Of a stretch of DNA of 64,000 nt, positions 51,743 through 60,501 are shown one piece after another (within the stretch, counting starts at the first letter, position 1; each line of letters begins with the position of its first letter). The stretch lies in the NCBI RefSeq assembly GCF_051857545.1, contig NZ_JBPZHB010000001.1, positions 930,001 through 994,000 on the forward strand, read 5' to 3'. The stretch is from Larkinella sp051857545 (GTDB lineage: Bacteria; Bacteroidota; Bacteroidia; Cytophagales; Spirosomataceae). Under the pieces are notes generated by a model, which was not told the DNA's origin, searched no databases, and worked only from the letters and a program-made list of their open reading frames with translations. The translations under genes were made by a program, and so were the position numbers.

Positions 51743-53641
51743 TTACAGCCATTCCCACGCACTCTGATAGGCATCGAGTTTTTCGGAATACGCAATGAAG
51801 TCGGCATAAAACGGCAGACTCGCCAGCGTGGCACTGTCGCCCACAATGACCAATTTCTTCCGCGCCCGCGTCATGGCGACGTTCATCCGGCGAATGTCGG
51901 CCAGAAAACCGATTTCGCCTTCGGCATTGCTCCGGGTCATCGAAATGTAGACAATGTCGCGCTCCTGCCCCTGAAAACTATCGATGGTGTTAACCGCAAT
52001 TTTACCCAGATAAGGTTGTAAATCAGGGGTGTGGGCCAGTTGCTCGTTCAAAACGGCGAGCTGTTGTTTATAGGGCGAGATGATCGCAATGGTCGGGAAA
52101 TTCTGCGGACTATAAAATGGCCCCAGCTCGGCCACCAGTTGCGTTAAATGCTTCATCAGCAAAGCGGCTTCCTCCGGGTTGGTGGAGCTGGTACCTTCCA
52201 GTTTTTCGTCAAAACCGCAGCCCGCCGTGTCGATAAACCGCAGCGCACTGTCGCCGGGAAACAGCGAATGAGCCGCCACCGACGCGTGCGCTTTGAGAAG
52301 ATTCGCATAAAAAACCTGCGACGAATAGCCCATGATGTGCGTGTGCATCCGGTATTGTTCTTCCAGTACACTGACCGCTTCGGGATGCAGCGCCACGCAT
52401 TTTTCGAGCAAAGTCGTGCTCAGGCCTTTCCGCGCGGCTTCATTCGATTTGATCGTCGGCGACAACTGGCAGTGATCACCGGCCAGCACCACCTTTTGCG
52501 CTTTCAGAATTGGAATCCAGCAGGCGGGTTCCAGGGCCTGCCCGGCTTCGTCGATGACCACGGTATGGAACGTCAGGTTCCGGATCATGTACTGGTTGGA
52601 ACCGACGAGCGTGGCCGTAATCACCTGCGCTTTGGCCACCAGATCGTCGATGATGTACTGCTCCGTGTTTCCCACCTCCTTCATAATCCGGTGAGCCTCA
52701 TCAAACAGAGCTTTTCGTTGATCGCGCTCGGCTTTGCCAAAATTCCGCTTGTACTTATGCGCCATGTTTTTAAACTCATTCGCCTGCTTTTTTAGTTTTT
52801 TGGCCTCTTTCATCAGGTGGTGCTCTGCCATTTTGTGGTCCAGCGTAAGCGCCATCAACCGCTCCGAAACGCGCGCCGGATTGCCCACCCGCAATACGTT
52901 CAGCCCCTGTTCGTGCAATTTTTCACTTAACAGATCGACCGCCGTGTTGCTGGGCGCGACCACCAGAATTTTTCGGTTATCCTGTTTCAGCAGGGCTTTG
53001 ATGGCCTGCACCAGCGTGGTGGTTTTGCCGGTTCCCGGAGGGCCGTGAACAATCGCCAGTTCGTTAGCGGCCCGGATTTTTTCAACCGCCCGGTTCTGGC
53101 TTTCATTCAGTTGCGGAATCGGCAGCGGAGGCAAATCGGTCTGAAAGGTGGGCGACGACTGGCCGGTCAGGATCTTCACCAGGCGGTGTTGCGGCCCTTC
53201 GCTCAGCGAATTCGCCAGCTTGAGCGCGTCCTGCATTTCGTCGTAGCTCTTGTCGTCGAAAAGCAGTTCAACGCCCAGTTTTCCATCCCGCGACCAGTCG
53301 GGCAGTTCGTCGGTCAGCAGGGTAATTTTGAGCCGATTGCCGCTCTGGTGGGAAACCGTTCCTTCGACCCGGTCGTTTTTCGGATCGTGGTTGCTGAAAA
53401 ACACGGCGGGCATGCCCGACCGGAACTGGTGCGAAACATCCTGGTGTGTGGTTCGTTCCACCTCCACCGTCAGGTAGTCGCCCCGGCTCATCTCGGAACC
53501 CCGGATGGCGATGGGATACCAGGTCAGGCCGTTGGCCCGGCGTTCGGCAACGGAAGTGCTTTCCGTCTGTCGGCGGTATTGATTGCGATCTTCTTCCCGT
53601 TCAATTTTTAAGACGTCGAGAAGATTTTTAAAGTAATCCAT
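51743..53641 (-). CDS. superfamily 1 (UPF1/IGHMBP2-like) DNA/RNA helicase
   Basis: The 632-residue product starts at ATG 53641 (MDYFKNLLDVLKIERE); the longer frame overlaps the divergent gene. Helicase motifs are complete: Walker A VHGPPGTGKTTTLVQA, Ia VVAPSNTAVDLL, II VVIDEAGQAL, III VVLAGDHCQLSPTI, V/VI INTIDSFQGQERDIVYIS (the protein reads VNTIDSFQGQE) and MNVAMTRARKKLVIVGD. The N-terminal 190 residues resemble the beta-barrel (1B-like) region of IGHMBP2/Dna2-type helicases. It should translocate on single-stranded nucleic acid using ATP. It appears monocistronic, with a good promoter directly ahead and a terminator behind. Confidence 0.9.
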   Translation of the reverse strand: MDYFKNLLDVLKIEREEDRNQYRRQTESTSVAERRANGLTWYPIAIRGSEMSRGDYLTVEVERTTHQDVSHQFRSGMPAVFFSNHDPKNDRVEGTVSHQSGNRLKITLLTDELPDWSRDGKLGVELLFDDKSYDEMQDALKLANSLSEGPQHRLVKILTGQSSPTFQTDLPPLPIPQLNESQNRAVEKIRAANELAIVHGPPGTGKTTTLVQAIKALLKQDNRKILVVAPSNTAVDLLSEKLHEQGLNVLRVGNPARVSERLMALTLDHKMAEHHLMKEAKKLKKQANEFKNMAHKYKRNFGKAERDQRKALFDEAHRIMKEVGNTEQYIIDDLVAKAQVITATLVGSNQYMIRNLTFHTVVIDEAGQALEPACWIPILKAQKVVLAGDHCQLSPTIKSNEAARKGLSTTLLEKCVALHPEAVSVLEEQYRMHTHIMGYSSQVFYANLLKAHASVAAHSLFPGDSALRFIDTAGCGFDEKLEGTSSTNPEEAALLMKHLTQLVAELGPFYSPQNFPTIAIISPYKQQLAVLNEQLAHTPDLQPYLGKIAVNTIDSFQGQERDIVYISMTRSNAEGEIGFLADIRRMNVAMTRARKKLVIVGDSATLASLPFYADFIAYSEKLDAYQSAWEWL

Positions 53642-53644
53642 TCC

Positions 53645-53675
53645 CAAAAGTAGTGCATATTCGGCCGGGCAAAAA
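53645..53675 (-). promoter_or_regulatory. candidate promoter of the helicase gene, possibly leaderless
   Basis: On the minus strand TTTTTG (53675-53670) is followed after 17 bases by TACTTTTG (53652-53645), matching the Bacteroidota -33 TTTG and -7 TAnnTTTG elements. Only GGA separates the -7 box from the ATG at 53641, so the start point would fall at or beside the A of the start codon. Confidence 0.5.
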
Positions 53676-53701
53676 GTTGGCCCCCGGTATTTTGGCGCCA
53701 A

Positions 53702-55027
53702 ATGAAGGATATTGACGCAGGAAGTATATCTTCGAAAAACCTTGCTTTCCTGAAACTCATGCACCCCAAAACAGCTGATTCACCGAATGAAATGCCTGCG
53801 CAACCGGGGCCGGGCCGCACGTCACCCCGGACGGTAAAAGCCTGGCTGTCGTCGCTGGGTCCCAGTATCATCACAGCCGCGCTGGTTTTCGGCCCCAGCA
53901 AAATGACGATTACTTCAAAGATGGGAGCCGAATACGGCTATTCGTTGCTCTGGATCATTGTGATGGCCATCTTTTTTATGATCGTTTTCACGGCCATGGC
54001 CGCCCGAATCGGTTTGGCAACGAACCAGTCCCTGCTGGCGACGATCCGGCAGAAGTGGGGCAATCAGGTGGCGGTGGCGGTAGGAATCGGGGTCTTTCTG
54101 GTAGCCACCTCGTTCCAGGCCGGCAACTCCGTCGGGGTCGGGATTTCCATCGCCGAAGCCACGCATACCCCGGTGAACGTCTGGATTGGTATTTTTACGG
54201 TTTTGGGAATCAGTCTGCTTTTTTTGAAGTCGTTTTATAAAGTACTCGAAAGACTCATGATTCTGCTGGTTGGCGTGATGCTGGTGGCTTTCATCGCCAC
54301 GCTGACCTTTTCGGGGCCGGATTATGCCGAGGTCGTGACCGGTTTCGTACCGTCGCTGCCCGTGGGTTCGCTGGGGCTGGTCATCGCGTTTACGGCCTCC
54401 TGTTTTTCGATTGTCGGCGCGTTTTACCAGTCTTATCTGGTGCAGGAGCGGGTGCGGGTCAATCCGAAGGTGCGGGATGAAAAGGTGGATACCGTCACCG
54501 GCATGACGCTGATGGGGTTGATGAGCGCGACGGTTTTGGTTTGTGCTGCGGCCGTGTTGCATCCGAAGGGCATCAAAGTGACCAGTGCCTCCGACATGGG
54601 AAAAGCGCTGGAGCCGATTTTTGGGCAATATGCCTCGGTGCTGTTTTTGATCGGGTTGTTCGGCGCTTCGTTTTCGTCGCTGGTCGGCAACGCCACCGTC
54701 GGCGGAACGCTCCTCGGCGATGCGCTGGGCTACGGCAGTCAGTTGGGTTCCAAACGGGTCAAATACCTGATTGCGCTGGTGATGGTTTTTGGCGCTTCGA
54801 TTGCCATGATTTTCGGAAAATTGCCGCTCGACCTGATCATTTTTGCCCAAAGCATTACCATTCTGGTGGTGCCTTTCATCGGGGTGGCGATGTATACGAT
54901 TGCTAACGACCGCCGGATCATGGGCCGCTACGCGAATTCGACCGCCGTCAAAGTGGCCGGGGCATTAGGCTTGCTGGTCATTTTCGGGCTGGCGCTGAGC
55001 AATGTCAATCAATTGTTTTTCAAATAA
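53702..55027 (+). CDS. NRAMP/SLC11-fold transporter lacking the usual metal-site motifs
   Basis: The 441-residue product has about eleven membrane helices and clear overall NRAMP character (GPSIITAALVFGPSK, then GAEYGYSLLWIIVMA). In metal-transporting NRAMPs, helix 1 reads DPGN and helix 6 reads MPH. Here helix 1 has GPSK, and the helix 6 segment reads FSIVGAFYQSYLVQER, without MPH. The metal ligands therefore appear absent, and the substrate may not be a divalent metal. ATG 53702 is used; ATG 53759 is a plausible shorter start. It heads a run with an epimerase and a DHDPS-like aldolase, which suggests uptake of an organic acid or sugar acid. Confidence 0.8.
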   Translation: MKDIDAGSISSKNLAFLKLMHPKTADSPNEMPAQPGPGRTSPRTVKAWLSSLGPSIITAALVFGPSKMTITSKMGAEYGYSLLWIIVMAIFFMIVFTAMAARIGLATNQSLLATIRQKWGNQVAVAVGIGVFLVATSFQAGNSVGVGISIAEATHTPVNVWIGIFTVLGISLLFLKSFYKVLERLMILLVGVMLVAFIATLTFSGPDYAEVVTGFVPSLPVGSLGLVIAFTASCFSIVGAFYQSYLVQERVRVNPKVRDEKVDTVTGMTLMGLMSATVLVCAAAVLHPKGIKVTSASDMGKALEPIFGQYASVLFLIGLFGASFSSLVGNATVGGTLLGDALGYGSQLGSKRVKYLIALVMVFGASIAMIFGKLPLDLIIFAQSITILVVPFIGVAMYTIANDRRIMGRYANSTAVKVAGALGLLVIFGLALSNVNQLFFK

Positions 55028-55047
55028 AGAACGCCTTAAGCAGTAGA

Positions 55048-56064
55048 ATGAACGATTTACACGCGTTGGAACAGGAACTGATCAAGCCCTCGACGGCTTT
55101 GGTTTCCGATTTACACGAACTGGATGGCGATATCCTCATTCTGGGGGTTGGCGGAAAAATGGGGCCGAGTCTGGCGCGACTGGCCAGACAGGCCATCGAT
55201 CAGGCCGGAATTCAGAAACGCGTCATCGGTGTTTCCCGGTTTTCGGACCCGCAGCTCCAGGGCGAACTCGAAGCCGACGGCATCGAAACGATTTCGGCTG
55301 ATTTACTCAACGAAACGGATCTGGCGGCTTTGCCGTCCGTGAAAAATGTGCTCTATCTGGCCGGAACCAAATTCGGCACCACCGGCAAAGAAGCCTTCAC
55401 CTGGGCGATGAATGCGTATTTGCCCGGCCGGGTGGCGGAGAAATACCGCAACTCCCGGATTGTGGCGTTCTCCACCGGCAATGTCTACCCGTTTACACCG
55501 GTAACATCCGGGGGCGCAACGGAAGAAACCGCCCCCGAACCCGTCGGCGAATACGGACAATCGTGTCTGGGCCGCGAGCGGATTTTTCAGTATTTCGCGG
55601 AGAAAAACAACACGCCGACGCTGATTTACCGCCTGAATTACGCCATCGATCTCCGCTACGGCGTGTTGCTGGAAATTGCCAAATCCGTCATCGCCGAAAA
55701 ACCGATCAACCTGGCGATGGGCAACGCCAACGTCATCTGGCAGGGCGACGCCAACGAAATTGCCCTCCGGTCGCTGCGGCATTGCGACGTGCCGGCCAAA
55801 ATTCTCAACGTCACCGGCCCCGAAACCGTCTCGATTCAGTGGCTGGCGCAGGAGTACGGCAGAATGCTCGGCAAGGCTCCGGTTTTTGTCAATGAAGCCC
55901 AGTCAACGGCTTTGCTGAGCAATTCGTCGCAGGCCAATAAGCTGTTCGGCTACCCGCGCGTCACGCTGCGCCAGATGATGGAACTCACCGTCGCGTGGTT
56001 GCAGGGTGGCGGCACGATTCTGAACAAACCAACGCATTTTCAGGAGCGGGATGGCAAATTTTAA
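55048..56064 (+). CDS. NAD-dependent epimerase/dehydratase (extended SDR)
   Basis: The 338-residue product has the nucleotide-binding loop ILILGVGGKMGPSLAR (about 29-44), VIGVSRFSDPQLQ, VLYLAGTKFGTTG, and FSTGNVYPFTP. The active-site Tyr169 lies in GEYGQSCLGRERIF; the lysine of the usual YxxxK is replaced by Cys173, which may alter or abolish the usual hydride-transfer chemistry. It starts 20 bases after the transporter gene and ends 11 bases before the aldolase gene, so the three form an operon, probably for catabolism of a sugar acid or similar compound. Confidence 0.8.
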   Translation: MNDLHALEQELIKPSTALVSDLHELDGDILILGVGGKMGPSLARLARQAIDQAGIQKRVIGVSRFSDPQLQGELEADGIETISADLLNETDLAALPSVKNVLYLAGTKFGTTGKEAFTWAMNAYLPGRVAEKYRNSRIVAFSTGNVYPFTPVTSGGATEETAPEPVGEYGQSCLGRERIFQYFAEKNNTPTLIYRLNYAIDLRYGVLLEIAKSVIAEKPINLAMGNANVIWQGDANEIALRSLRHCDVPAKILNVTGPETVSIQWLAQEYGRMLGKAPVFVNEAQSTALLSNSSQANKLFGYPRVTLRQMMELTVAWLQGGGTILNKPTHFQERDGKF

Positions 56065-56075
56065 CCCACAGCAAC

Positions 56076-57149
56076 ATGGCATTACGTTCTGATATCCAGC
56101 AGTTCTTGCACGCGGGTACGGTGATTCCGGCGCATCCCTTAGCCCTGAACGCGTCCCGGCAGTTTGACGAAAACCGGCAACGTGGTTTAACCCGTTACTA
56201 TATGGCCAGCGGAGCCGGTGGGGTGGCGGTGGGGGTTCACACCACCCAGTTCGAAATTCGCGACCCGAAAATCAACCTCTACGAAACGGTTTTGAAAGTA
56301 GCCGCCGAAGAAATTGCCGAAGCCCACCTGGATCGTCCGTTCATCAAAGTCGCCGGTATGGTCGGACCCACCGAACAGGCACTGAAGGAAGCCGAACTCG
56401 CCCTGAAATACGGGTACGATTTGGGGCTGCTGAGCATGGGCGGTTTGCAAAACTGGACCGAAGCGGCCATTCTGGACCGCGTTCGAGCGGTAGCTGAGGT
56501 GATTCCGGTCTTCGGTTTTTACTTGCAGCCATCGGTCGGCGGGCGCATTTTTAGCTACGATTTCTGGCATCAGTTCGCCGAAATTCCGAATGTTGAAGCC
56601 ATTAAGGTAGCCAGTTTCAACCGGTATCAGACGCTGGATGTGGTGCGGGCGGTTTGCCATTCCAGCCGCCGGGATGCGATTGCGTTGTATACCGGCAACG
56701 ACGACAACATTGTGGCGGATTTACTGACGACATACCGGTTTACGATCGACGGTAAAACCGTTGAAAAGCGGTTCGTGGGCGGTTTGCTGGGGCATTGGGC
56801 CGTGTGGACGAAAAAAGCCGTCGAACTGCTGGACGAAATCAAAACCTGCCTTAACAACGGAAACGACGGGCTGGCGGACCTGCTGACACGCAACGTCGAA
56901 GTCACCGACAGCAACGCGGCTTTCTTCGATCCGGCCCACGGTTTCCACGGCTGCATTGCCGGTATTCACGAGGTGCTGCGTCGGCAGGGACTGCTCGAGG
57001 GACGCTGGTGTCTGAATCCGGCGGAGGAGTTGTCGCCGGGGCAGATGGACGAAATCGACCGGGTATACGCGGCTTATCCGCACCTGAACGACGACGATTT
57101 TGTGGCAACCATCAGGACTGAACATCCCTCACTCCGAAGCATTCGTTGA
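56076..57149 (+). CDS. dihydrodipicolinate synthase/N-acetylneuraminate lyase family aldolase
   Basis: The 357-residue product starts at ATG 56076 (MALRSDIQQFL). It follows the DHDPS/NAL barrel: VIPAHPLAL, YYMASGAGGVAVGVHTTQF, Tyr149 in FGFYLQPSVGG and Schiff-base Lys177 in VEAIKVASFNRY, then YTGNDDNI. It is about 60 residues longer than typical DapA, with the extra part at the C-terminus. Members cleave or form C-C bonds with pyruvate-like keto acids. As the last gene of the transporter/epimerase operon it likely acts in a degradative pathway; the substrate is not readable. Confidence 0.82.
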   Translation: MALRSDIQQFLHAGTVIPAHPLALNASRQFDENRQRGLTRYYMASGAGGVAVGVHTTQFEIRDPKINLYETVLKVAAEEIAEAHLDRPFIKVAGMVGPTEQALKEAELALKYGYDLGLLSMGGLQNWTEAAILDRVRAVAEVIPVFGFYLQPSVGGRIFSYDFWHQFAEIPNVEAIKVASFNRYQTLDVVRAVCHSSRRDAIALYTGNDDNIVADLLTTYRFTIDGKTVEKRFVGGLLGHWAVWTKKAVELLDEIKTCLNNGNDGLADLLTRNVEVTDSNAAFFDPAHGFHGCIAGIHEVLRRQGLLEGRWCLNPAEELSPGQMDEIDRVYAAYPHLNDDDFVATIRTEHPSLRSIR

Positions 57150-57194
57150 GTAGGCGAACGAAAACCGCCGTTGAAAAAACAGGGCCGGGGCTTC

Positions 57195-57977
57195 CTATCG
57201 GATCACAACCGTCCGTTTTTGCGATGTGTAAGCACTGAAATGGCCCAGCGCACCACCCGAAAGGTTTGTTTCGGGATTGGTCGGCGATGTGCCCTGGTTG
57301 ATGTTATTGCCCTGAAGCTTCATTAAACCGTTGAAATAATCAAAAGCAGACTTCGGCAGGCATTGCATATCGACGGTAATGGTATCGCCCGGATGAATCT
57401 CTTCTGAATTCAGGATGGTTTGCCGAACCTGATTGCCATTGATGAACACATCCGAGCGGACAAAGACGTCCGGAGAGGGTAGCTCGTTTCGGGACAAAGT
57501 CCAGCGATAGTAATTAGCGACGGCAGCGGGATCCTGATAAACCGCTACCATCTTCGTTTCGGTATTGAAGCGGGTTACCTCTTCATGCGTTAACGAATCA
57601 AAATGAACCCTTTCGGGCATCGAGGTAGTGGCGGTATAGGTTTGGCCGTCGACCACCACGGTTAGGTCGTACTGATGGCCCGGAATGCCACGGATTTTCC
57701 GGATGGCATACACGCCGGGGGACGATTGGGAAAGCACTTCATTCTGCTGGGTGGAAGCATCGCGGACGGAAACGGTTGCGTTCGTAACGGGCGGGAACTC
57801 ATTTTTGAGTTGGAAATCGACCGCTGACGTGATCAGAATTTCGTTACCTGTCGAGTCGTCGGTGAGTTTGCCTTCAATGACAAGCTGCTTGCCTACCGCC
57901 CTCAAATCCAGTTGGATGGTTTCGACACAGGCGGTCAGGCCGAGGGCTATCAAAAGAAAGAGAGAAAAGGAGCGCAT
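57195..57977 (-). CDS. DUF4249 family lipoprotein
   Basis: The product is 260 residues from ATG 57977; a TTG at 57983 is also in frame. The lipobox LTAC places the lipid-bearing Cys near residue 17. LVIEGKLTDDSTGNEILITSA, VTNATVSVRDAS, GVYAIRKIRGIPGHQYDLTVVVDGQTYTATTSMP are typical of DUF4249. These proteins are usually encoded next to a TonB-dependent receptor with an N-terminal carboxypeptidase-like domain, as here, and are presumed outer-membrane partners in uptake or sensing. Confidence 0.88.
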   Translation of the reverse strand: MRSFSLFLLIALGLTACVETIQLDLRAVGKQLVIEGKLTDDSTGNEILITSAVDFQLKNEFPPVTNATVSVRDASTQQNEVLSQSSPGVYAIRKIRGIPGHQYDLTVVVDGQTYTATTSMPERVHFDSLTHEEVTRFNTETKMVAVYQDPAAVANYYRWTLSRNELPSPDVFVRSDVFINGNQVRQTILNSEEIHPGDTITVDMQCLPKSAFDYFNGLMKLQGNNINQGTSPTNPETNLSGGALGHFSAYTSQKRTVVIR

Positions 57978-58012
57978 GAGCAAACGAAAAGGAGGACGGG
58001 AATCGTCGGCGA

Positions 58013-60394
58013 TTAAAATTTGAAATTGTAGGTGATGTAGGGCACAAACTGGAACAGCGTTACGCGTTGTACCTGCGTGATCGCGTGATCGTCGGGGCTT
58101 TGTTCAAAATTGATCGCATACGGATTGGCCTGTCCATAGGCGTTGTAAAGGCCAAATGCCAGATCCGATTCGAAGTGTCGGCGTTTCTTAAAGTTCACGG
58201 TGGCTCCCAGGTCCAGCCGATGATAGGCGGGCATCCGGTAACCGTTCCGTTCGGTATAATTGAAAAAGACGGCCCCGTCGATGCGGTATTTTCCCGTCGG
58301 AAAACTTACGGCATTGCCCGTGTTGTAGACCCAGGTTCCTGACAGGGTCCAGGTCGGGGATAGTTTGTAGATGCCAACGATCGAAATGTCATGCGTGCGA
58401 TCCTGTTTGGCCGCATACCAGGAACCGTTGTTGATGCCTTCGATCTGTTTTTCTGTCCGTGACAGGGTGTAGCCAATCCATCCGCTGAGGGTCCCGGTTT
58501 TTTTGCGGAACAACCATTCGGCTCCGTAGGCCCGCCCTTTCCCGAAGAGTAACTGGGTTTCCAGGTTGTCACTGTACGTAAAATCGGCACCATTGCGGTA
58601 ATCGATCTGGTTTTTCATGGTTTTGTAATACACCTCCGTGCTGAATTCGTAGGCATTGTCGTTCAGGTTCCTGACGACGCCGAGGGCCACCTGATCCGCG
58701 AGTTCGGGGCGGATGACGTTGCTGCTCTGCACCCAGCGGTCGTTGGGCGTCGACGCATTGGCGTTTGAGAGCAGGTGCAGGTTCTGCACGTTCCGGGTAT
58801 ACGACGCTTTGACGGACAGATCCGGTCGGATCACATACGCCATCGACACGCGGGGTTCGGCATTCAGATACTGCTTCACGACTTCGCTACGGCCATACCG
58901 GAGGGTGTCGACGATGGTTTTGCTGGCATCCAGGGTGTAATAAGGGCTGCCACCCATAACCGAAAAAGCGGTCAGCCGCAGGCCATATTCAATCGTAAAC
59001 GGATCGGCAGGTTGCCATTTATTGGTAAAAAAAAGGGCACTTTCGAAGGACGTCCGGGCTGGATCACGGGTGTTGTTGATGCTGGAGTTTTCGCCCGTAG
59101 CCGTTCGGGTGCGGGGGGTGATGGTATGGTGAATGATGTTGACGCCAAACCGCATCGAATTTTTTGGATTCGGGAAATAGCTAAATTCCTGTTTGAGATT
59201 GATGTCCTGAATGGACGACTTGAGATTGAACTGGTTGCTGCCGTTGTTGACCCCTACCTCGTAATCATACTGGCTGTAAATCAGGGAAGTATTGCCAAAT
59301 AGTTTCGCGTTGTAGAGGTGATTCCAGCGGAGGGTGCCGGTTGCGTTGCCCCAGTTGATGGCAAATAAATCGCCCAGTCCGAACTGGTCGCGTCCAAAAT
59401 AACCGGAGAGGTAGACTCGGTCTTTGGGCGAAATCGTGTAGTTGAGTTTGGCGTTGAGGTCGTAGAAGTAGAGCGTATTTTTGTTCAGATCCGGATCGTT
59501 GGAAAGCTTCAGAAAGGCGTCGGCATAGGTTCGGCGGCCCGTCAGCAGAAAAGAACTTTTCCCCTTCTGAATAGGTCCTTCCAGTGCCAGCCGACTCGAG
59601 ATGAGGCCAATACCGCCACTGGCGTGGAAATCCTGGTTGTTGCCATCGTTCATCTTGACGTCCAGCACCGATGACAACCGCCCGCCATATTGTGCGGGCA
59701 TTCCGCCTTTGTAGAGGGCCAGGTCTTTGATGGCATCGGCGTTGAAGGTGGAAAAGAAACCCAGCAGGTGTGAGGCATTGTAAACCGGGGCTTCGTCGAG
59801 TAGAATCAGGTTCTGATCGCTGTTACCGCCCCGCACGTTGAAACCGCTGCTGCCCTCGCCTGCCGATTTGATACCCGGCAACAACTGCAACACCTTGAGC
59901 GGGTCGCGTTCTCCCATCAACACCGGAATGTTTCGGATGTCCCTGACGGCCAGTCGTTCGATTCCCATCGTCGGGTTGGTGATGTTTTCATTGGCCGTGG
60001 TGGTTTTAACGACGACTTCCTCAAGCATTTGGGACGATTCGGTGAGGACCAGGTCCAGTTGTCGGCTGGACGTTAAGTCAACGGCCACGACCTCATCGGC
60101 AAAACCCAGCAAGGATATCTGGAGCCGGTAGTGGCCCTGTGGCAGGGTAAGCGAATAAAAACCGTATTCATTGCTAACCGTTCCGGTTCCGGGCCGTTCC
60201 TTCACCCGAATGGTGGCACCAATCATCAGTTCTCCTGATTGGGCGTCTTTAACCGACCCACTGATGGTGAAATTTTGCTGGGCGCAGAGGTTCGTCAAAA
60301 AGCGGACTGATGGATCAAACGCTGCTGATGCCCTATCGGCCATGCCAATAAAGCAAAGAATAGTCAGGCCCTTCAGAAAGAAACTGCGGTTCAT
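58013..60394 (-). CDS. TonB-dependent receptor with carboxypeptidase-regulatory-like N-domain
   Basis: The 793-residue product has a signal peptide (to about 24) and a CarboxypepD_reg-like domain (about 40-120; FTISGSVKDAQSGELMIGATI, YGFYSLTLPQGHYRLQISLLGF). The plug follows (about 125-250) with MGERDPLKVLQLLPGIKSAGEGSSGFNVRGGNSDQNLILLD, split here by its GE and NVRGG motifs. A beta-barrel then runs to the terminal aromatic VPYITYNFKF. It forms a pair with the DUF4249 lipoprotein 35 bases downstream. Substrate unknown. A -7-like box lies about 23 bases upstream of its ATG. Confidence 0.93.
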   Translation of the reverse strand: MNRSFFLKGLTILCFIGMADRASAAFDPSVRFLTNLCAQQNFTISGSVKDAQSGELMIGATIRVKERPGTGTVSNEYGFYSLTLPQGHYRLQISLLGFADEVVAVDLTSSRQLDLVLTESSQMLEEVVVKTTTANENITNPTMGIERLAVRDIRNIPVLMGERDPLKVLQLLPGIKSAGEGSSGFNVRGGNSDQNLILLDEAPVYNASHLLGFFSTFNADAIKDLALYKGGMPAQYGGRLSSVLDVKMNDGNNQDFHASGGIGLISSRLALEGPIQKGKSSFLLTGRRTYADAFLKLSNDPDLNKNTLYFYDLNAKLNYTISPKDRVYLSGYFGRDQFGLGDLFAINWGNATGTLRWNHLYNAKLFGNTSLIYSQYDYEVGVNNGSNQFNLKSSIQDINLKQEFSYFPNPKNSMRFGVNIIHHTITPRTRTATGENSSINNTRDPARTSFESALFFTNKWQPADPFTIEYGLRLTAFSVMGGSPYYTLDASKTIVDTLRYGRSEVVKQYLNAEPRVSMAYVIRPDLSVKASYTRNVQNLHLLSNANASTPNDRWVQSSNVIRPELADQVALGVVRNLNDNAYEFSTEVYYKTMKNQIDYRNGADFTYSDNLETQLLFGKGRAYGAEWLFRKKTGTLSGWIGYTLSRTEKQIEGINNGSWYAAKQDRTHDISIVGIYKLSPTWTLSGTWVYNTGNAVSFPTGKYRIDGAVFFNYTERNGYRMPAYHRLDLGATVNFKKRRHFESDLAFGLYNAYGQANPYAINFEQSPDDHAITQVQRVTLFQFVPYITYNFKF

Positions 60395-60416
60395 CGTGTC
60401 TGGTGTTAAATCGGGA

Positions 60417-60424
60417 CAAACCTA
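60417..60424 (-). promoter_or_regulatory. candidate -7 box of the TonB receptor/DUF4249 operon
   Basis: TAGGTTTG on the minus strand matches TAnnTTTG and would start transcription about 18 bases before ATG 60394. No clear -33 TTTG is seen. Confidence 0.4.
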
Positions 60425-60501
60425 GCCGTTCCAGATGCGGGCTGTTGGGGAACTTGACGTGAAACAGACAAAGAGAAGCCTGAAACGGACAGAACGATGG
60501 G

